Source: an uncultured Mollicutes bacterium (GTDB lineage Bacteria; Bacillota_I; Bacilli_A; RF39; UBA660). Taken from it: a stretch of 64,000 nucleotides of DNA. The position numbers and the translations under genes were made by a program. Positions 23,980 through 34,141 of this stretch are shown one piece after another (the first letter of the stretch is position 1; each line of letters begins with the position of its first letter). The stretch covers positions 1 to 64,000 of the forward strand of contig UQQI01000001.1 of assembly GCA_900543055.1 (NCBI GenBank), given 5' to 3'. Under the pieces are notes generated by a model that did not search any database, had not been told where the DNA came from, and saw nothing but the letters and a program-made list of their open reading frames with translations.

Positions 23980-25078
23980 ATGGAACTAAAAGAACAAAGA
24001 AAATCACTTGAAATAAATTTAGAAACAATAACTAACTTATGGAGGTCACTTTGACATCGATACAAAAATAAAGAAAATAGAAGAACTTCAAAAACAGACA
24101 GAAAACCTTAATTTTTGGAATGACCGCGAAAATGCTGAAAAAGTACTAAGAGAATTAAATGATTTAAAAGATACAGTCAATAAAGTATCATCTATAAAAG
24201 AAGATATAAATAGTAACTTAGAAGTAATAAATCTACTTGAATTAGAAGAAGATAATGACTTATATAATGAAGTTATATTAAATTCAGAAAAAATAAATAA
24301 AGAAACAGAAGAATTAAATAAATTATTACTTTTAAGTGGGCCATATGATAAAAATGATTGTATTTTAGAAATACATCCTGGAGCTGGTGGTACAGAGTCA
24401 TGCGATTGGGCTAATATGCTATATAGAATGTATACAAGATACTGTGAAAATCATAATTACAAAATAACAATACTTGATTACCAAGCAGGTGATGAAGCGG
24501 GGATAAAAAGTGTATCTCTATTAATAAAAGGTATAAATGCTTATGGTTATTTAAAAAATGAAAAAGGGGTTCACAGACTTGTAAGATTATCACCTTTTGA
24601 CTCTAACAATAGAAGACATACATCATTTGCATCAGTAGAAGTTACACCAGATATTGATAAAGATGTTGATGTAGAAATAGATGATAAAGATTTAAAAATT
24701 GATGTATATCGTTCAACAGGAGCAGGAGGGCAAGGAGTAAATACAACAGACTCAGCAGTAAGAATTACACATTTACCAACAAAGATTGTAGTTACATGTC
24801 AAAATGAACGAAGCCAAATTCAAAATAAAGAACAAGCAATGAGAGTGTTAAAAAATAAGTTATTGTTATTAAAAATGGAAGAGCAAGAACAAGAATTAAA
24901 TAAAATTAAGGGAGAACAAATGAATATAAACTTTGGCTCTCAAATAAGAAGTTACGTAATGCATCCATATTCAATGGTAAAGGATCACAGAACAAATAAA
25001 GAAACAAGCAATGTTTCAAAAGTACTAGATGGAGATATAGACGAATTTATAGAAGAAAATTTAAAAAAGGGGCTATAA
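23980..25078 (+). CDS. prfB: Peptide chain release factor 2, with programmed +1 frameshift
   Basis: The gene starts at ATG 23980 (ATAGGAG site). After 24 codons it meets an in-frame UGA (24052-24054) in the context TGGAGGTCACTTTGAC. This is the classical RF2 autoregulatory site: an internal Shine-Dalgarno (GGAGG), then CTT TGA C. A +1 slip at CTT gives GAC ATC GAT and reads through to 25078, about 365 aa in total. The functional motifs are intact: SPF in VRLSPFDSNNRRHTSF (UGA/UAA recognition) and GGQ in STGAGGQGVNTTDSA (peptide release). When RF2 is scarce the slip is favoured, raising RF2. The downstream yitT-like gene begins 1 base after the stop. Confidence 0.96.
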
Positions 25079-25079
25079 T

Positions 25080-25961
25080 ATGAATATATTTTCTAAAAAT
25101 AGAGATTTAAAATTTGTAAATTATATTAATAAAAAAACATATAAAAAAAGACTTCTTCAGTTTATTACAGGTTGTTTTATAATATCTGTTGCTTATAATA
25201 TGTTTATTGCACCAAATGATTTAGTACCCGGAGGAGTAGGCGGAATAGCTATTATCATAAATAACCTATTTGGAATAAATAATGCTTTGTCAGTTTTAAT
25301 ATTAAATATAACATTATTAATAACTAGTTATTTCTTACTTGGAAAAGAAAAAACAAAAGCATCTATTTTAGGTTCGATACTATTTCCAATATTTATAAGT
25401 TTAACTGAATATATACATGTTTATTTTCAATTAGATACTTCAAAACTATTATTAAATGCTATTTTTGGAGGAATGTTATATGGTTTTGGAGCAGGACTTG
25501 TATTTAAAGCAGGATTTACAACAGGTGGAACAGATATTGTTAATCAAATAATTTCTAAATATTTTAAAACAAGTCTTGGAAAAAGTATGCTATTTAGTGA
25601 TGGACTTATAGTATTATGTTCAGGTCTATTCTTTGGGATAAATAGTATGCTATATTCTATAATAATATTATACATAATAAGCTTAATGTCAGATAGAGTA
25701 GTACTTGGAACTTCTGATAATAAAATGTTTTATATAGTAACTAAGAAAGATGAAGAAGTAAAAGAATTTATTTTAAAATATTTAAATCATGGAGTAACAA
25801 TATTTAAAGGAAAAGGTGGCTATAGTAAAAATAATGAGAATGTTTTAATGGCAGTTCTTCCTACAAAAGATTATTACAGATTAAAAGAAGGAATAAATGA
25901 AATTGATAAAGATGCCTTCTTTATAGTAACAGACTCTTATGAAGTATTTGGAGGAGAGTAG
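25080..25961 (+). CDS. YitT family membrane protein (DUF2179), first copy
   Basis: 293 aa. Five hydrophobic segments in residues 20-200, including FIISVAYNMFIAPNDLVPGG, whose APNDLVPGGVGGIA motif is diagnostic, and FKAGFTTGGTDIVNQI. The C-terminal soluble DUF2179 domain (about 215-293) has FYIVTKKDEEVKEFIL, GVTIFKGKGGYSKN and DAFFIVTDSYEVFGG. Function of the family is unknown; many Bacillota carry several copies. It begins 1 base after prfB and is followed by a second paralogue. The two share the same architecture and ending. Confidence 0.88.
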   Translation: MNIFSKNRDLKFVNYINKKTYKKRLLQFITGCFIISVAYNMFIAPNDLVPGGVGGIAIIINNLFGINNALSVLILNITLLITSYFLLGKEKTKASILGSILFPIFISLTEYIHVYFQLDTSKLLLNAIFGGMLYGFGAGLVFKAGFTTGGTDIVNQIISKYFKTSLGKSMLFSDGLIVLCSGLFFGINSMLYSIIILYIISLMSDRVVLGTSDNKMFYIVTKKDEEVKEFILKYLNHGVTIFKGKGGYSKNNENVLMAVLPTKDYYRLKEGINEIDKDAFFIVTDSYEVFGGE

Positions 25962-25962
25962 T

Positions 25963-26820
25963 ATGGAAAATATTTTAGATGTGATAAGAAAAAAGAAACA
26001 ATTATATAGAATAATTTTAATGGGAGCATCCCTTTTCTTGAGTGCAATTTTATATAATGTATTTTTATTACCATTAAGTTTAGTAACCGGAGGAACACAA
26101 GGTGTTGCAACAATTACACATTATCTATATGGTATAAATCCTGCCACAATGCTTTTCTTATTATCACTTGCTTGTGCAATATTAAGTCTTATGTTCTTAG
26201 GAGTAAAAAGAACAGCAGGAACATTAGTAGCAAGTATAGTTTATCCACTTCTTGTACAGTTAACCTCCCCATTAAATGGATTAATAGATGCAGAAAACAT
26301 AGACATGTTATTAATGGTTTTATTTGCTGGAGTAATAAGTGGAGTTGCGAATGGACTAATGTATAAAACAGGCTATAGTAATGGAGGTTTCCCAGTAATA
26401 AGTCAAATTCTTTTTGAAGAAAAACAAGTACCAATAAGTAAATCTTCCCTAGCAATAAATGTATCTATTGTTTTAGTTGGAGCTTACTTTTTTGGAATAA
26501 CTAATGCCCTATACGCAATCATATTCTTATATATAAATGGTATTGTATTAGATAAAGTATTACTTGGAATATCTAACAATAAAGCTTTCTACATAATTAC
26601 AAGTAAAGATGATGAAATAAAAGAATATATTATAGAAACGCTAAAACACAATGTAACAACCTTTGAAGTAAAAGGTGGTTTCTTAGATAAGAATAGAAAA
26701 GTAATGTTAACTGTTATTCCTTCAAGAGAATATTACAGGGTTACAGAAGGTATAAAAGAAATAGATAAAGATGCTTTCTTTGTAGTAACAGATTCATATA
26801 CTGTAGAGGGAGCTAAATAA
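25963..26820 (+). CDS. YitT family membrane protein (DUF2179), second copy
   Basis: 285 aa from ATG 25963, after GGAGGAG; an in-frame ATG at 25939 lies ahead of that site. It is a tandem paralogue of the previous gene: LPLSLVTGGTQGVATI replaces APNDLVPGGVGG, YKTGYSNGGFPVISQI replaces FKAGFTTGGTDIV, and the DUF2179 end (FYIITSKDDEIKEYII ... DAFFVVTDSYTVEGAK) is very alike. The pair may form a heteromeric membrane protein. Transcription stops at 26837-26868. Confidence 0.88.
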   Translation: MENILDVIRKKKQLYRIILMGASLFLSAILYNVFLLPLSLVTGGTQGVATITHYLYGINPATMLFLLSLACAILSLMFLGVKRTAGTLVASIVYPLLVQLTSPLNGLIDAENIDMLLMVLFAGVISGVANGLMYKTGYSNGGFPVISQILFEEKQVPISKSSLAINVSIVLVGAYFFGITNALYAIIFLYINGIVLDKVLLGISNNKAFYIITSKDDEIKEYIIETLKHNVTTFEVKGGFLDKNRKVMLTVIPSREYYRVTEGIKEIDKDAFFVVTDSYTVEGAK

Positions 26821-26836
26821 CGTAAAACAGGATGTA

Positions 26837-26868
26837 AAGTAAGGTTAAAGAATAGCCTTACTTTTTTT
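26837..26868 (+). terminator. Rho-independent terminator of the prfB-yitT operon
   Basis: AAGTAAGG/CCTTACTT stem followed by T6. Confidence 0.88.
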
Positions 26869-26881
26869 ATGTCAAAATATA

Positions 26882-26890
26882 TGTTATAAT
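26882..26890 (+). promoter_or_regulatory. Extended -10 promoter for ftsEX
   Basis: TGTTATAAT, the same box as before the ABC exporter at 7747; no clear -35. Confidence 0.5.
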
Positions 26891-26918
26891 TAAATAACTA
26901 AGGTGGTGATAAAGGTAG

Positions 26919-27617
26919 ATGGATTTAATAAGAGTAAAAAATGTCGAAAAAAAATATAAAAATGGAGTAACAGCCATCTATGATTTAAACTTAGCGATAG
27001 AAAAAGGATCGTTTGTCTTTGTAATTGGAGGATCGGGTAGTGGAAAATCAACACTAATAAAAATGCTATATAGAGAAGAAAAACCGACAAAAGGACAAGT
27101 AATAGTAGGAGGCCTTGATGTTGCAAAACTTAGAAATTCTAAAGTATATAAATTACGAAGAAAACTAGGTATTGTATTTCAAGATTATAGATTGTTACCA
27201 AAGTTAACAGTATATGAAAATGTTGCATTTGCTTTAGAGTGTATTGGTGAGAAAAAAGATATTATTAGAAAAAAAGTATTAAAAGCTTTGGAAGATGTAG
27301 GACTAAAGAATAAGGTTCACAACTATCCAGATCAATTATCAGGAGGAGAACAGCAACGTGTTGCAATAGCACGTGCGATTGTAAATAACCCAAAGTTATT
27401 ATTGTGTGATGAACCAACAGGAAACTTAGATCCAGAAAAAAGTATGGAAATAATGAAAGTTCTAGATGATATTAATAAAAACAGAGGCACAACCATTATT
27501 ATGGCAACTCATGATAAAGATATAGTTAATAAAATGAAAAAACAAGTGTTAACATTAAAAGATGGACACTTAGTAAACTATAAACAGAAAGGAACATATA
27601 ATAATGAAAGCGCTTAG
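26919..27617 (+). CDS. ftsE: Cell-division ABC ATPase FtsE
   Basis: 232 aa, usual size. Walker A GGSGSGKSTLIKMLY at about 36, Q-loop IVFQDYRLLP at about 87, signature LSGGEQQRVAIARA at about 141, Walker B LLLCDEPTGNLD and H-loop MATHDKDIV. The DYRLLPKLTVYENVAFAL stretch is typical for FtsE. With FtsX it forms a membrane complex that activates peptidoglycan hydrolases at the septum. GGTGGTGATAAAGG precedes the ATG. It overlaps ftsX by 14 bases. Confidence 0.93.
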   Translation: MDLIRVKNVEKKYKNGVTAIYDLNLAIEKGSFVFVIGGSGSGKSTLIKMLYREEKPTKGQVIVGGLDVAKLRNSKVYKLRRKLGIVFQDYRLLPKLTVYENVAFALECIGEKKDIIRKKVLKALEDVGLKNKVHNYPDQLSGGEQQRVAIARAIVNNPKLLLCDEPTGNLDPEKSMEIMKVLDDINKNRGTTIIMATHDKDIVNKMKKQVLTLKDGHLVNYKQKGTYNNESA

Positions 27618-28503
27618 AATGTTAACAAGAAGCATAAGAGATGCTTTTAAAAGTGTAGTAAGAAACTTTAGTTTGTCTCTAGCATCAATTTCCTGTATAA
27701 CGATAACTCTAATAATAGTTGCTCTAGCAATAATAGCGTCATTTAATGTTGATAATTTTACTAAAGAAATAGAAAAAGATATGACTATAGTTGTATTTAT
27801 GGATAATGAATCAACAGACGATGATATAAAAGACGCAGAAACAAGAATAAAGAAGTTATCAAACGTAGAAAAATATACATACCAATCTAAAGTAGATGTA
27901 AAAGAACAAATGCAAAGTGAGTCAGATGTATTCAAAGCAGTTCTTGATGAATGGGATGAAGATGAGTCTCCATTAAAAGACACATTACAAATAAAGGTAA
28001 AGGATGTCACAAAAATAAAAGATACTGCAAATAAAATAAAAAATATGGACCATGTATCAGTGGTAAGATATGGTGAGGGTTATGTAGATAAAATGGTAAC
28101 AGCATTCTCATCAATTGAAAAAGTAACTTATGGTATAGTTGTTGCCTTAATAGTAGTAACAATATTCTTAATTATAAATACTATTAAATTAACAATATCA
28201 GCAAGACATAGAGAAATAGAAATAATGAGAGTTGTAGGAGCAAGTAACATTTCAATAAAAATTCCATTTATTATTGAAGGAATGATATTAGGACTATTTG
28301 GTTCAATAGTACCAGTACTAGTGACAACTTATGGATATTTAGCTTTCTATAAACATTTCGATGGATATCTATTCTCAGAATTAATAAAATTAATTACACC
28401 AGAACCATTTATATATCAAACATCATTAATAGTAATAGTAATCGGAGTACTAGTTGGTATGGTAGGTAGTGCTAGTGCTGTTAGAAAGTACTTAAAAATC
28501 TGA
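27604..28503 (+). CDS. ftsX: Cell-division membrane protein FtsX
   Basis: 299 aa. A first membrane helix (about 25-45: SISCITITLIIVALAIIASF), a large extracellular domain (about 50-170) with EKDMTIVVFMDNES and VVRYGEGYVDKM, then three more helices (about 180-200, 225-250, 270-295), the FtsX topology. The external loop contacts the PcsB-type hydrolase encoded next. AAAGGAAC lies upstream of the ATG. FtsX end and the hydrolase start overlap as TGATG. Confidence 0.92.
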   Translation: MKALRMLTRSIRDAFKSVVRNFSLSLASISCITITLIIVALAIIASFNVDNFTKEIEKDMTIVVFMDNESTDDDIKDAETRIKKLSNVEKYTYQSKVDVKEQMQSESDVFKAVLDEWDEDESPLKDTLQIKVKDVTKIKDTANKIKNMDHVSVVRYGEGYVDKMVTAFSSIEKVTYGIVVALIVVTIFLIINTIKLTISARHREIEIMRVVGASNISIKIPFIIEGMILGLFGSIVPVLVTTYGYLAFYKHFDGYLFSELIKLITPEPFIYQTSLIVIVIGVLVGMVGSASAVRKYLKI

Positions 28504-29663
28504 TGACAAAAAGATTAAAAAACTTCTTTGTAATATTACTTCTTGTATCAATAAGTACACTACCGCTTAATGCAAAGGCAGTAACATTACAAGAATATGA
28601 AAATGAAGTTGCTAAATATCAAGCACAAATAAATGAAAAAAAAGCTCAACTTGCTAAAAACAATGAAACAATAGCAAGTGTTCAAGCTAAAATAAAATAT
28701 TATCAGTCACAAATTACAAAAAATGAAGAAGAACAACAAAAATTACAAGAAGAAATTGATAAATCAAATGAAGAAATTAAGAAAAAAACTGCTGAGTCAA
28801 AAAAACTAGTTGAATATTATCAAATTTCTAATGGAAGTAATACATACTTTGAATATATCTTTGGAGCAACTTCAATAACTGATATGATATATAGAATGTC
28901 TGTAGTAGAACAATTAACTGATTATAATGATAAAATTATGAAAGAATTAAACAAGTTAATTGAAAAAAATAAGAAAAATCAAGTTGATTTAAAAAATAAA
29001 AAAGAAGAATTAAAAAAATTAAAAGCAAATCAAGAAACTGAACAAAAAAAGATTGAACAAGATAGTAAGAATATTGAAGGAACAATTCCAAATATTGAAG
29101 GAGATTTAAAAACTGCACAAGCAAGAGTTACATATTATAAAAATAAAGGATGTAAATCAAGTGACAGAATTGGTGTTGATTGTGATAGACCAAAACCAGT
29201 TACTCCATCAGGAGGAGGTTCATCAGGAGGAAACATAATATCAGCTAATGGATTTACATTCCCAGTAAGTGGAGGACATATTTCACAAAGTTATGGAAAT
29301 AGAGGTCATAAAGGTGTAGATATTGGAAAAGGCTGTGGAGCACCAATAAAAGCAGTAGCAGCAGGAAGAGTTTACTATGTAGGAAATACCTTGGATAATT
29401 ATGGAGCAAAAATGGTAATAATAGTTCATAATGTAAATGGAAGGTTAGTATTCTCACAATATGCACACTTAAGTGGATACGCAGTAAGTTCTGGACAAGA
29501 TGTAAGTGTAGGTCAAACTATTGGATATATGGGTAATACAGGTTACTCATTTGGATGTCACTTACACTTAGAAATGTCAGAAGATTATGGATGGAATTAC
29601 AATTCATCATATTATACTTACATAAAACACATAATAAATCCATTCAAGTATGTACCATATTAA
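28503..29663 (+). CDS. PcsB/CwlO-type secreted murein hydrolase with coiled coil and M23 peptidase domain
   Basis: 386 aa. Signal peptide about 1-26 (FFVILLLVSISTLPLNAKA). Residues 30-225 are a long coiled coil rich in Lys, Glu, Gln and Asn, as in PcsB/EnvC. A GGGSSGG linker leads to an M23 LytM domain (about 255-375). Its zinc ligands are seen in GHKGVDIGKG (HxxxD) and GCHLHLEMS (HxH), with YAHLSGY between them. This is the classical FtsEX-activated septal hydrolase, although its catalytic domain is M23 (as in EnvC-like proteins of many Bacillota) and not the CHAP domain of streptococcal PcsB. Follows ftsX by translational overlap. Confidence 0.9.
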   Translation: MTKRLKNFFVILLLVSISTLPLNAKAVTLQEYENEVAKYQAQINEKKAQLAKNNETIASVQAKIKYYQSQITKNEEEQQKLQEEIDKSNEEIKKKTAESKKLVEYYQISNGSNTYFEYIFGATSITDMIYRMSVVEQLTDYNDKIMKELNKLIEKNKKNQVDLKNKKEELKKLKANQETEQKKIEQDSKNIEGTIPNIEGDLKTAQARVTYYKNKGCKSSDRIGVDCDRPKPVTPSGGGSSGGNIISANGFTFPVSGGHISQSYGNRGHKGVDIGKGCGAPIKAVAAGRVYYVGNTLDNYGAKMVIIVHNVNGRLVFSQYAHLSGYAVSSGQDVSVGQTIGYMGNTGYSFGCHLHLEMSEDYGWNYNSSYYTYIKHIINPFKYVPY

Positions 29664-29672
29664 AAATAAATT

Positions 29673-29703
29673 GAATATTTAGGAAACTAAATATTCTTTT
29701 TTT
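29673..29703 (+). terminator. Rho-independent terminator of the ftsEX operon
   Basis: GAATATTTA/TAAATATTC stem with a 6-base loop, followed by T7. Confidence 0.85.
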
Positions 29704-29758
29704 CTATATAAATTAAAAAATATAAAGAAATAAGGTATAATATAAATAGAGGTGCAGT

Positions 29759-30115
29759 ATGATTAAAATTCTAATAATTGTTTATATAACATCTTTTTAT
29801 TTATCATTACCGGGTTTCTTTAGTAAAGCAGGATATAATTCTTTATCTGGTTTAATACCAATCTATAATTTATATATTTTATTCCAAATATTAGAAATAA
29901 AACCAATTACCTTAATAATTATAAGTTTAGGCTTAATATTTTCCTCAGATAGAGCTTATTTTGGAACACTATTATTTATATTTATTCCTTTTATGTTAGC
30001 AGATGCTTATGATAAAGGTAAAGTCATAGGATTCCTTTGTTTCCTATTTCCATTTATATTTTACCCATTACTTGCTTATTTTATAGGAACTTATAGATAT
30101 GACATGGAGGATTAG
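29759..30115 (+). CDS. Small polytopic membrane protein (DUF5684-like)
   Basis: 118 aa, almost wholly hydrophobic, with about four helices. FFSKAGYNSLSGLIPIYNLY (about 20-39) is the recurrent GxxxWxxxIPxYN-type motif of small membrane proteins that sit beside signal peptidases or surface proteins. TATAAT-like sequence and AGAGGTG precede the ATG. It is followed without gap by the transglutaminase-like gene. Function unknown. Confidence 0.7.
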   Translation: MIKILIIVYITSFYLSLPGFFSKAGYNSLSGLIPIYNLYILFQILEIKPITLIIISLGLIFSSDRAYFGTLLFIFIPFMLADAYDKGKVIGFLCFLFPFIFYPLLAYFIGTYRYDMED

Positions 30116-31009
30116 ATGAGATATTTTAAGAGAAATAAAATTTTTACTATAATATTAATTGTAATATCGGTATTTATTTATACAAATTACACAAGAATAA
30201 TAGAACCAAATCCAAAGATTAATAGAAAAAGCAGTTTATACGTAAATGATATATACATGTCGGATGGTAGAATATATAATAATTATTTAAATAAAAGTGA
30301 GAAAACGGCCTATAATACATTATTAAAAATAACAAAACAAAGAAAAACATCAGAAAAAATAATAAAACAAGAAGATGAGACATTAGATAAATTAATTAGT
30401 GATTATACTACAGCAAACCAAGCAATTTGGATAGAACATCCGGAATTAATAAGTTATGCAACGTTTTCTTATCGATATAGAGATGATTCAAACTATATAG
30501 AATTATCTCCAATATATGCGATTAACAATCCGATAGAAGAAGAAATAAACACTTTGTTAATAGAAAGAAAAATTGATAAAATAAAACAAGCAACAAAAAA
30601 TATGTCTGATTTAGAAAAAATAAAGTACGTTTATGAGTGGATTGGAGACAACGCCTATTATGATAAACTATTTACTGGAAGTTCTAAGAATCAATCTATA
30701 TATAATGTTTTTATAAAAGGAAATGCAGTTTGCGCTGGTTTTGCCAAAACAAGTCAAGTAATTTTTCAAAATATAGGTATTGAATCTATGATTATAACAG
30801 GATATTCGACAGGAAATCATATGTGGAACGTAATTAAATACAATGGAAAATACTATTATTATGATTCAACCTATGCTGCGAGTATAAGAGATAAAACAAA
30901 TAAAAATTATTATGATGGCTTAAAACAAGATAAAATGAATTACTATACTATCGATTATGCAAATTGGTATCCAAAAATTGAAACTGAAAATGCATTATAT
31001 AAAAAGTAG
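30116..31009 (+). CDS. Membrane-anchored transglutaminase-like cysteine protein
   Basis: 297 aa. N-terminal signal anchor at about 8-27 (IFTIILIVISVFIYTNYT), then a helical region, then a transglutaminase-like domain (about 170-260). The triad is visible: Cys in NAVCAGFAKTSQVIFQ (about 206), His in TGNHMWNVIKYNGKYYYYD (about 235) and Asp in YYDSTYA (about 250). It should act outside the cell, as a protease or cross-linking enzyme on surface proteins or peptidoglycan peptides. ATGGAGG before the start overlaps the preceding gene's end. Confidence 0.85.
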   Translation: MRYFKRNKIFTIILIVISVFIYTNYTRIIEPNPKINRKSSLYVNDIYMSDGRIYNNYLNKSEKTAYNTLLKITKQRKTSEKIIKQEDETLDKLISDYTTANQAIWIEHPELISYATFSYRYRDDSNYIELSPIYAINNPIEEEINTLLIERKIDKIKQATKNMSDLEKIKYVYEWIGDNAYYDKLFTGSSKNQSIYNVFIKGNAVCAGFAKTSQVIFQNIGIESMIITGYSTGNHMWNVIKYNGKYYYYDSTYAASIRDKTNKNYYDGLKQDKMNYYTIDYANWYPKIETENALYKK

Positions 31010-31017
31010 GTGGTAAA

Positions 31018-31473
31018 ATGAATAATAAATTAGAAAGATTTATAGAAGCACAAGAAAAATCTTATGAAGAAGCTTTAAAAGAAATTAAAAATGGCAGAAA
31101 AGAAACTCATTGGATGTGGTATATTTTCCCACAAATTACTGGTTTAGGTATGACTTATATATCAAATTATTATTCAATAAAAAGTATTGAAGAAGCAGAA
31201 GAATATTTAAAAAACATACAACTAAGAACAAACTTAGAAGAAATAACAAAGGAACTTTTAAAATTAAAAACAAATGATTCAGAACAGTTATTAGGACCAA
31301 TTGACTCATTAAAATTAAAATCTTCAATGACTCTATTCGACTATATTGAACCAGATACAATATACAATTTAGTTTTACAAAAATACTATAGTGGAGAAAA
31401 AGACAATAAAACATTAGAAATACTAAGTAAAATGTCAAAAGAAAAAGTAAATATATTAAGGAGAAATCAATGA
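31018..31473 (+). CDS. DUF1810 family protein
   Basis: 151 aa. The family signature is clear: ERFIEAQEKSYEEALKEIKN, then THWMWYIFPQITGLG and an SxMTLFDY segment. Proteins of this family are small, helical, cytoplasmic and structurally known as calpastatin-like in annotation, but no biochemical role is established. GTAGGTGG precedes the ATG. It overlaps the following gene by 4 bases (ATGA). Confidence 0.85.
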   Translation: MNNKLERFIEAQEKSYEEALKEIKNGRKETHWMWYIFPQITGLGMTYISNYYSIKSIEEAEEYLKNIQLRTNLEEITKELLKLKTNDSEQLLGPIDSLKLKSSMTLFDYIEPDTIYNLVLQKYYSGEKDNKTLEILSKMSKEKVNILRRNQ

Positions 31474-32111
31474 ACCTGCTAGAACTAATAAATAAAACAA
31501 AAAATATAATATCTGATGATTCTTATAAAAAATATGCTAAATACTATGATTTAACTGAACCAACTGATAACGCATTTAATGATAAGATAGATATAATTTA
31601 TGATTTAATTATAAATAAAAAATATGACGATATAGAAATTATCGCAAAAGAAAGTAACTGTACCTTAGAAGAATGTGTAATGAAAATTCGCTATTTAAAA
31701 AATAAAAGACTAATTGGTGACTATTATATCGATATAAACTAAAAGAAAATAAGACAATGTTCAGAAAGTGATGAGAAACTTTTAGAAGAATATTCAAAAT
31801 TTTTATATTATCAACATTTACAAATAGACGAAATAGCATTAAGATATCCAACAACAACATTTAATAACCTTGAACAGATAAAAGAAAAAATATATAATGA
31901 CATAGCGTATCTTTATAACAAAGGTCTATTAAATGGAATAAAGTTAAATAATGTTGATAAATCAATATCATATTATACTATTGATAAAAGAAAAAACAGT
32001 TTAGAATTAAAGACTATTAATTGTCCAAATTGTGGAGCAATTAATGAACTTAATAAGTATAGTAAAGTAAAATGTGAGTATTGTGGAACAATAATTGAAG
32101 ATAACAAATAA
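31470..32111 (+). pseudogene. Winged-helix/zinc-ribbon protein gene interrupted by one in-frame TAA
   Basis: From ATG 31470, 90 codons run to a TAA (31740-31742). The same frame stays open afterwards for 122 more codons to a TAA at 32109-32111. The second part encodes CSESDEKLLEEYSKFLYYQH, YNDIAYLYNKGLLNGIKL and a C-terminal zinc ribbon (INCPNCGAINEL ... VKCEYCGTII). The first part carries a helical, winged-helix-like segment (IIAKESNCTLEECVMKIRYL). Read as one, it is a 213-aa protein whose zinc ribbon is lost if translation stops early. A single AAA-to-TAA change (Lys to stop) would explain it. Confidence 0.7.
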
Positions 32112-32188
32112 TTAATAAACAATAATTATATATATTTTTTATTTATTTTCTAATAATATGTAAAGAATAAATATGTAAGGAGGTAGTT

Positions 32189-34141
32189 ATGTTTAAATTA
32201 GTATCTAAGTATAAGCCAAGCGGAGATCAACCACAAGCAATAGATAAATTAGTAAAAGGTATAGAAGAAGGTAAACATGAACAAGTGCTGCTTGGAGCAA
32301 CAGGAACCGGAAAAACATTTACAATAGCAAATGTAATAGCAAGAACTAATAGGCCTACCCTTGTTTTAGCACATAATAAAACTCTTGCAGGACAATTATA
32401 TAGTGAATTAAAAGAATTGTTCCCTGAAAATAGAGTAGAGTATTTTGTTTCATATTATGACTACTATCAACCAGAAGCATATGTTCCATCAACTGATACA
32501 TATATTGAAAAAGACTCATCAATAAATGACGAAATAGATGAATTGCGTCATGCTGCAACATCAGCTCTTATTAGTAGAAGAGATGTAATTGTAGTATCAT
32601 CTGTATCTTGTATATATGGTATTGGAGAAGTTGAAGAATATAAAAATAAAATGTTAACATTAACAGTTGGTGAAGATATCTCTCGTGAACAAGTATTAAC
32701 TAAATTAGTAGATATGCTTTATGAAAGAAATGATTTTGATTTCAAACGTGGCACATTTAGAGTTAGAGGAGATACATTAGAAATAATTCCAGCCAATCAA
32801 AATACTCTTGGATTTAGAATTGAGTTTTTTGATGAAGAAATAGATAGAATTTGTGAAATAGATACATTAACTGGAACAATTACAAAAAATATGAAAAACG
32901 TAAGTATTTTCCCAGCAAGTCATTTCGTTGTAAGTGATGAAAAACTACAAGCAGCAATTGTTAGAATAAAAAAAGAATTACAAGATCGATTAGAAGAATT
33001 AAAAAATAATAACAAATTATTAGCAGCAGAGAGATTAGAGCAAAGAACTAATTATGATTTAGAAATGTTAGAAGAAACAGGCTTTTGTTCTGGAATAGAA
33101 AATTATTCTGCACCAATGGCTGGACGAACTCCAGGAGAAACGCCAACTACATTAATGGATTTCTTCCCAGATGACTATCTTTTAGTGGTTGATGAATCAC
33201 ATGTAACACTACCTCAAGTTAGAGGTATGTATAATGGAGATAGAGCAAGAAAAATGAATTTGGTTGACTATGGCTTTAGATTACCTAGTGCACTAGATAA
33301 CAGACCTTTAAAATATGAAGAATTTGAAAAGAAAATAAATCAAGCTATATATGTGTCTGCAACACCTGGTGATTTAGAATTAGAACATACCAATAATCAA
33401 TATGTAGAACAAATAATAAGGCCAACAGGTTTATTAGACCCAACAATTGAAGTTAGAAAAACAGAAGGACAAATAGATGACTTAGTTGGAGAAATTAATG
33501 AAAGAATAAATAAAGATGAACGTATTCTTATAACAACATTAACCATAAGAATGGCTGAAGAGTTAACTAACTATTTAAAAGAACTTGATATTAAAGTTGC
33601 ATATTTACATAGTGAAGTAAAAACGTTAGAAAGAATGCAAATAATTCACGATGTAAGAGCAGGCAAATATAATGTATTAGTTGGAATAAATCTTTTAAGA
33701 GAAGGACTAGATATCCCAGAAGTATCTCTAATTGCAATACTAGATGCTGATAAGGAAGGATTCTTAAGAAGTAATAGAAGTCTTATTCAAACAATAGGAA
33801 GATGTGCAAGAAATGCCAATGGTCATGTTATAATGTATGGTGATAAAATAACTGATTCTATGCAACAAGCAATAGATGAAACAGCAAGAAGAAGAAAAAT
33901 TCAAGAAGAATATAACAAGGAACACGGAATAATTCCACAGACAATAAAGAAAGAGATAAGAGAAGTAATCTCAAATACAGATACTAAAGAAAGTAAAGGT
34001 AAGAAAAAACTTACTAAGAAGGAAATTGCTAGAAATATCGAAAATGTAGAAGAAGAAATGCGTGAAGCAGCAAGAAATCTAGATTTTGAAAGGGCAATGG
34101 AACTTAGAGATATCTTATTTGAAATGAAATCAAATTTATGA
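32189..34141 (+). CDS. uvrB: Excinuclease ABC subunit B
   Basis: 650 aa, full length. Walker [17 protein letters not shown] at about 37-52, beta-hairpin region [20 protein letters not shown] (about 91-110), helicase box [11 protein letters not shown], motif [16 protein letters not shown] and QTIGRCARN, and a C-terminal UVR domain ([20 protein letters not shown]) for UvrC/UvrA contact. It loads damage found by UvrA in nucleotide excision repair. AAGGAGG precedes the ATG. The radical SAM gene starts within its stop codon. uvrA is nearby (36533) but separated. Confidence 0.97.
   Translation: MFKLVSKYKPSGDQPQAIDKLVKGIEEGKHEQVLLGATGTGKTFTIANVIARTNRPTLVLAHNKTLAGQLYSELKELFPENRVEYFVSYYDYYQPEAYVPSTDTYIEKDSSINDEIDELRHAATSALISRRDVIVVSSVSCIYGIGEVEEYKNKMLTLTVGEDISREQVLTKLVDMLYERNDFDFKRGTFRVRGDTLEIIPANQNTLGFRIEFFDEEIDRICEIDTLTGTITKNMKNVSIFPASHFVVSDEKLQAAIVRIKKELQDRLEELKNNNKLLAAERLEQRTNYDLEMLEETGFCSGIENYSAPMAGRTPGETPTTLMDFFPDDYLLVVDESHVTLPQVRGMYNGDRARKMNLVDYGFRLPSALDNRPLKYEEFEKKINQAIYVSATPGDLELEHTNNQYVEQIIRPTGLLDPTIEVRKTEGQIDDLVGEINERINKDERILITTLTIRMAEELTNYLKELDIKVAYLHSEVKTLERMQIIHDVRAGKYNVLVGINLLREGLDIPEVSLIAILDADKEGFLRSNRSLIQTIGRCARNANGHVIMYGDKITDSMQQAIDETARRRKIQEEYNKEHGIIPQTIKKEIREVISNTDTKESKGKKKLTKKEIARNIENVEEEMREAARNLDFERAMELRDILFEMKSNL

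Noticed and set aside
9696..32111. Several in-frame TAA/TAG codons inside coding-like frames suggested stop-codon reassignment
   Set aside because: TAA and TAG end nearly all intact genes here, including ribosomal proteins, and the affected genes also carry frameshifts. Gene decay is simpler.
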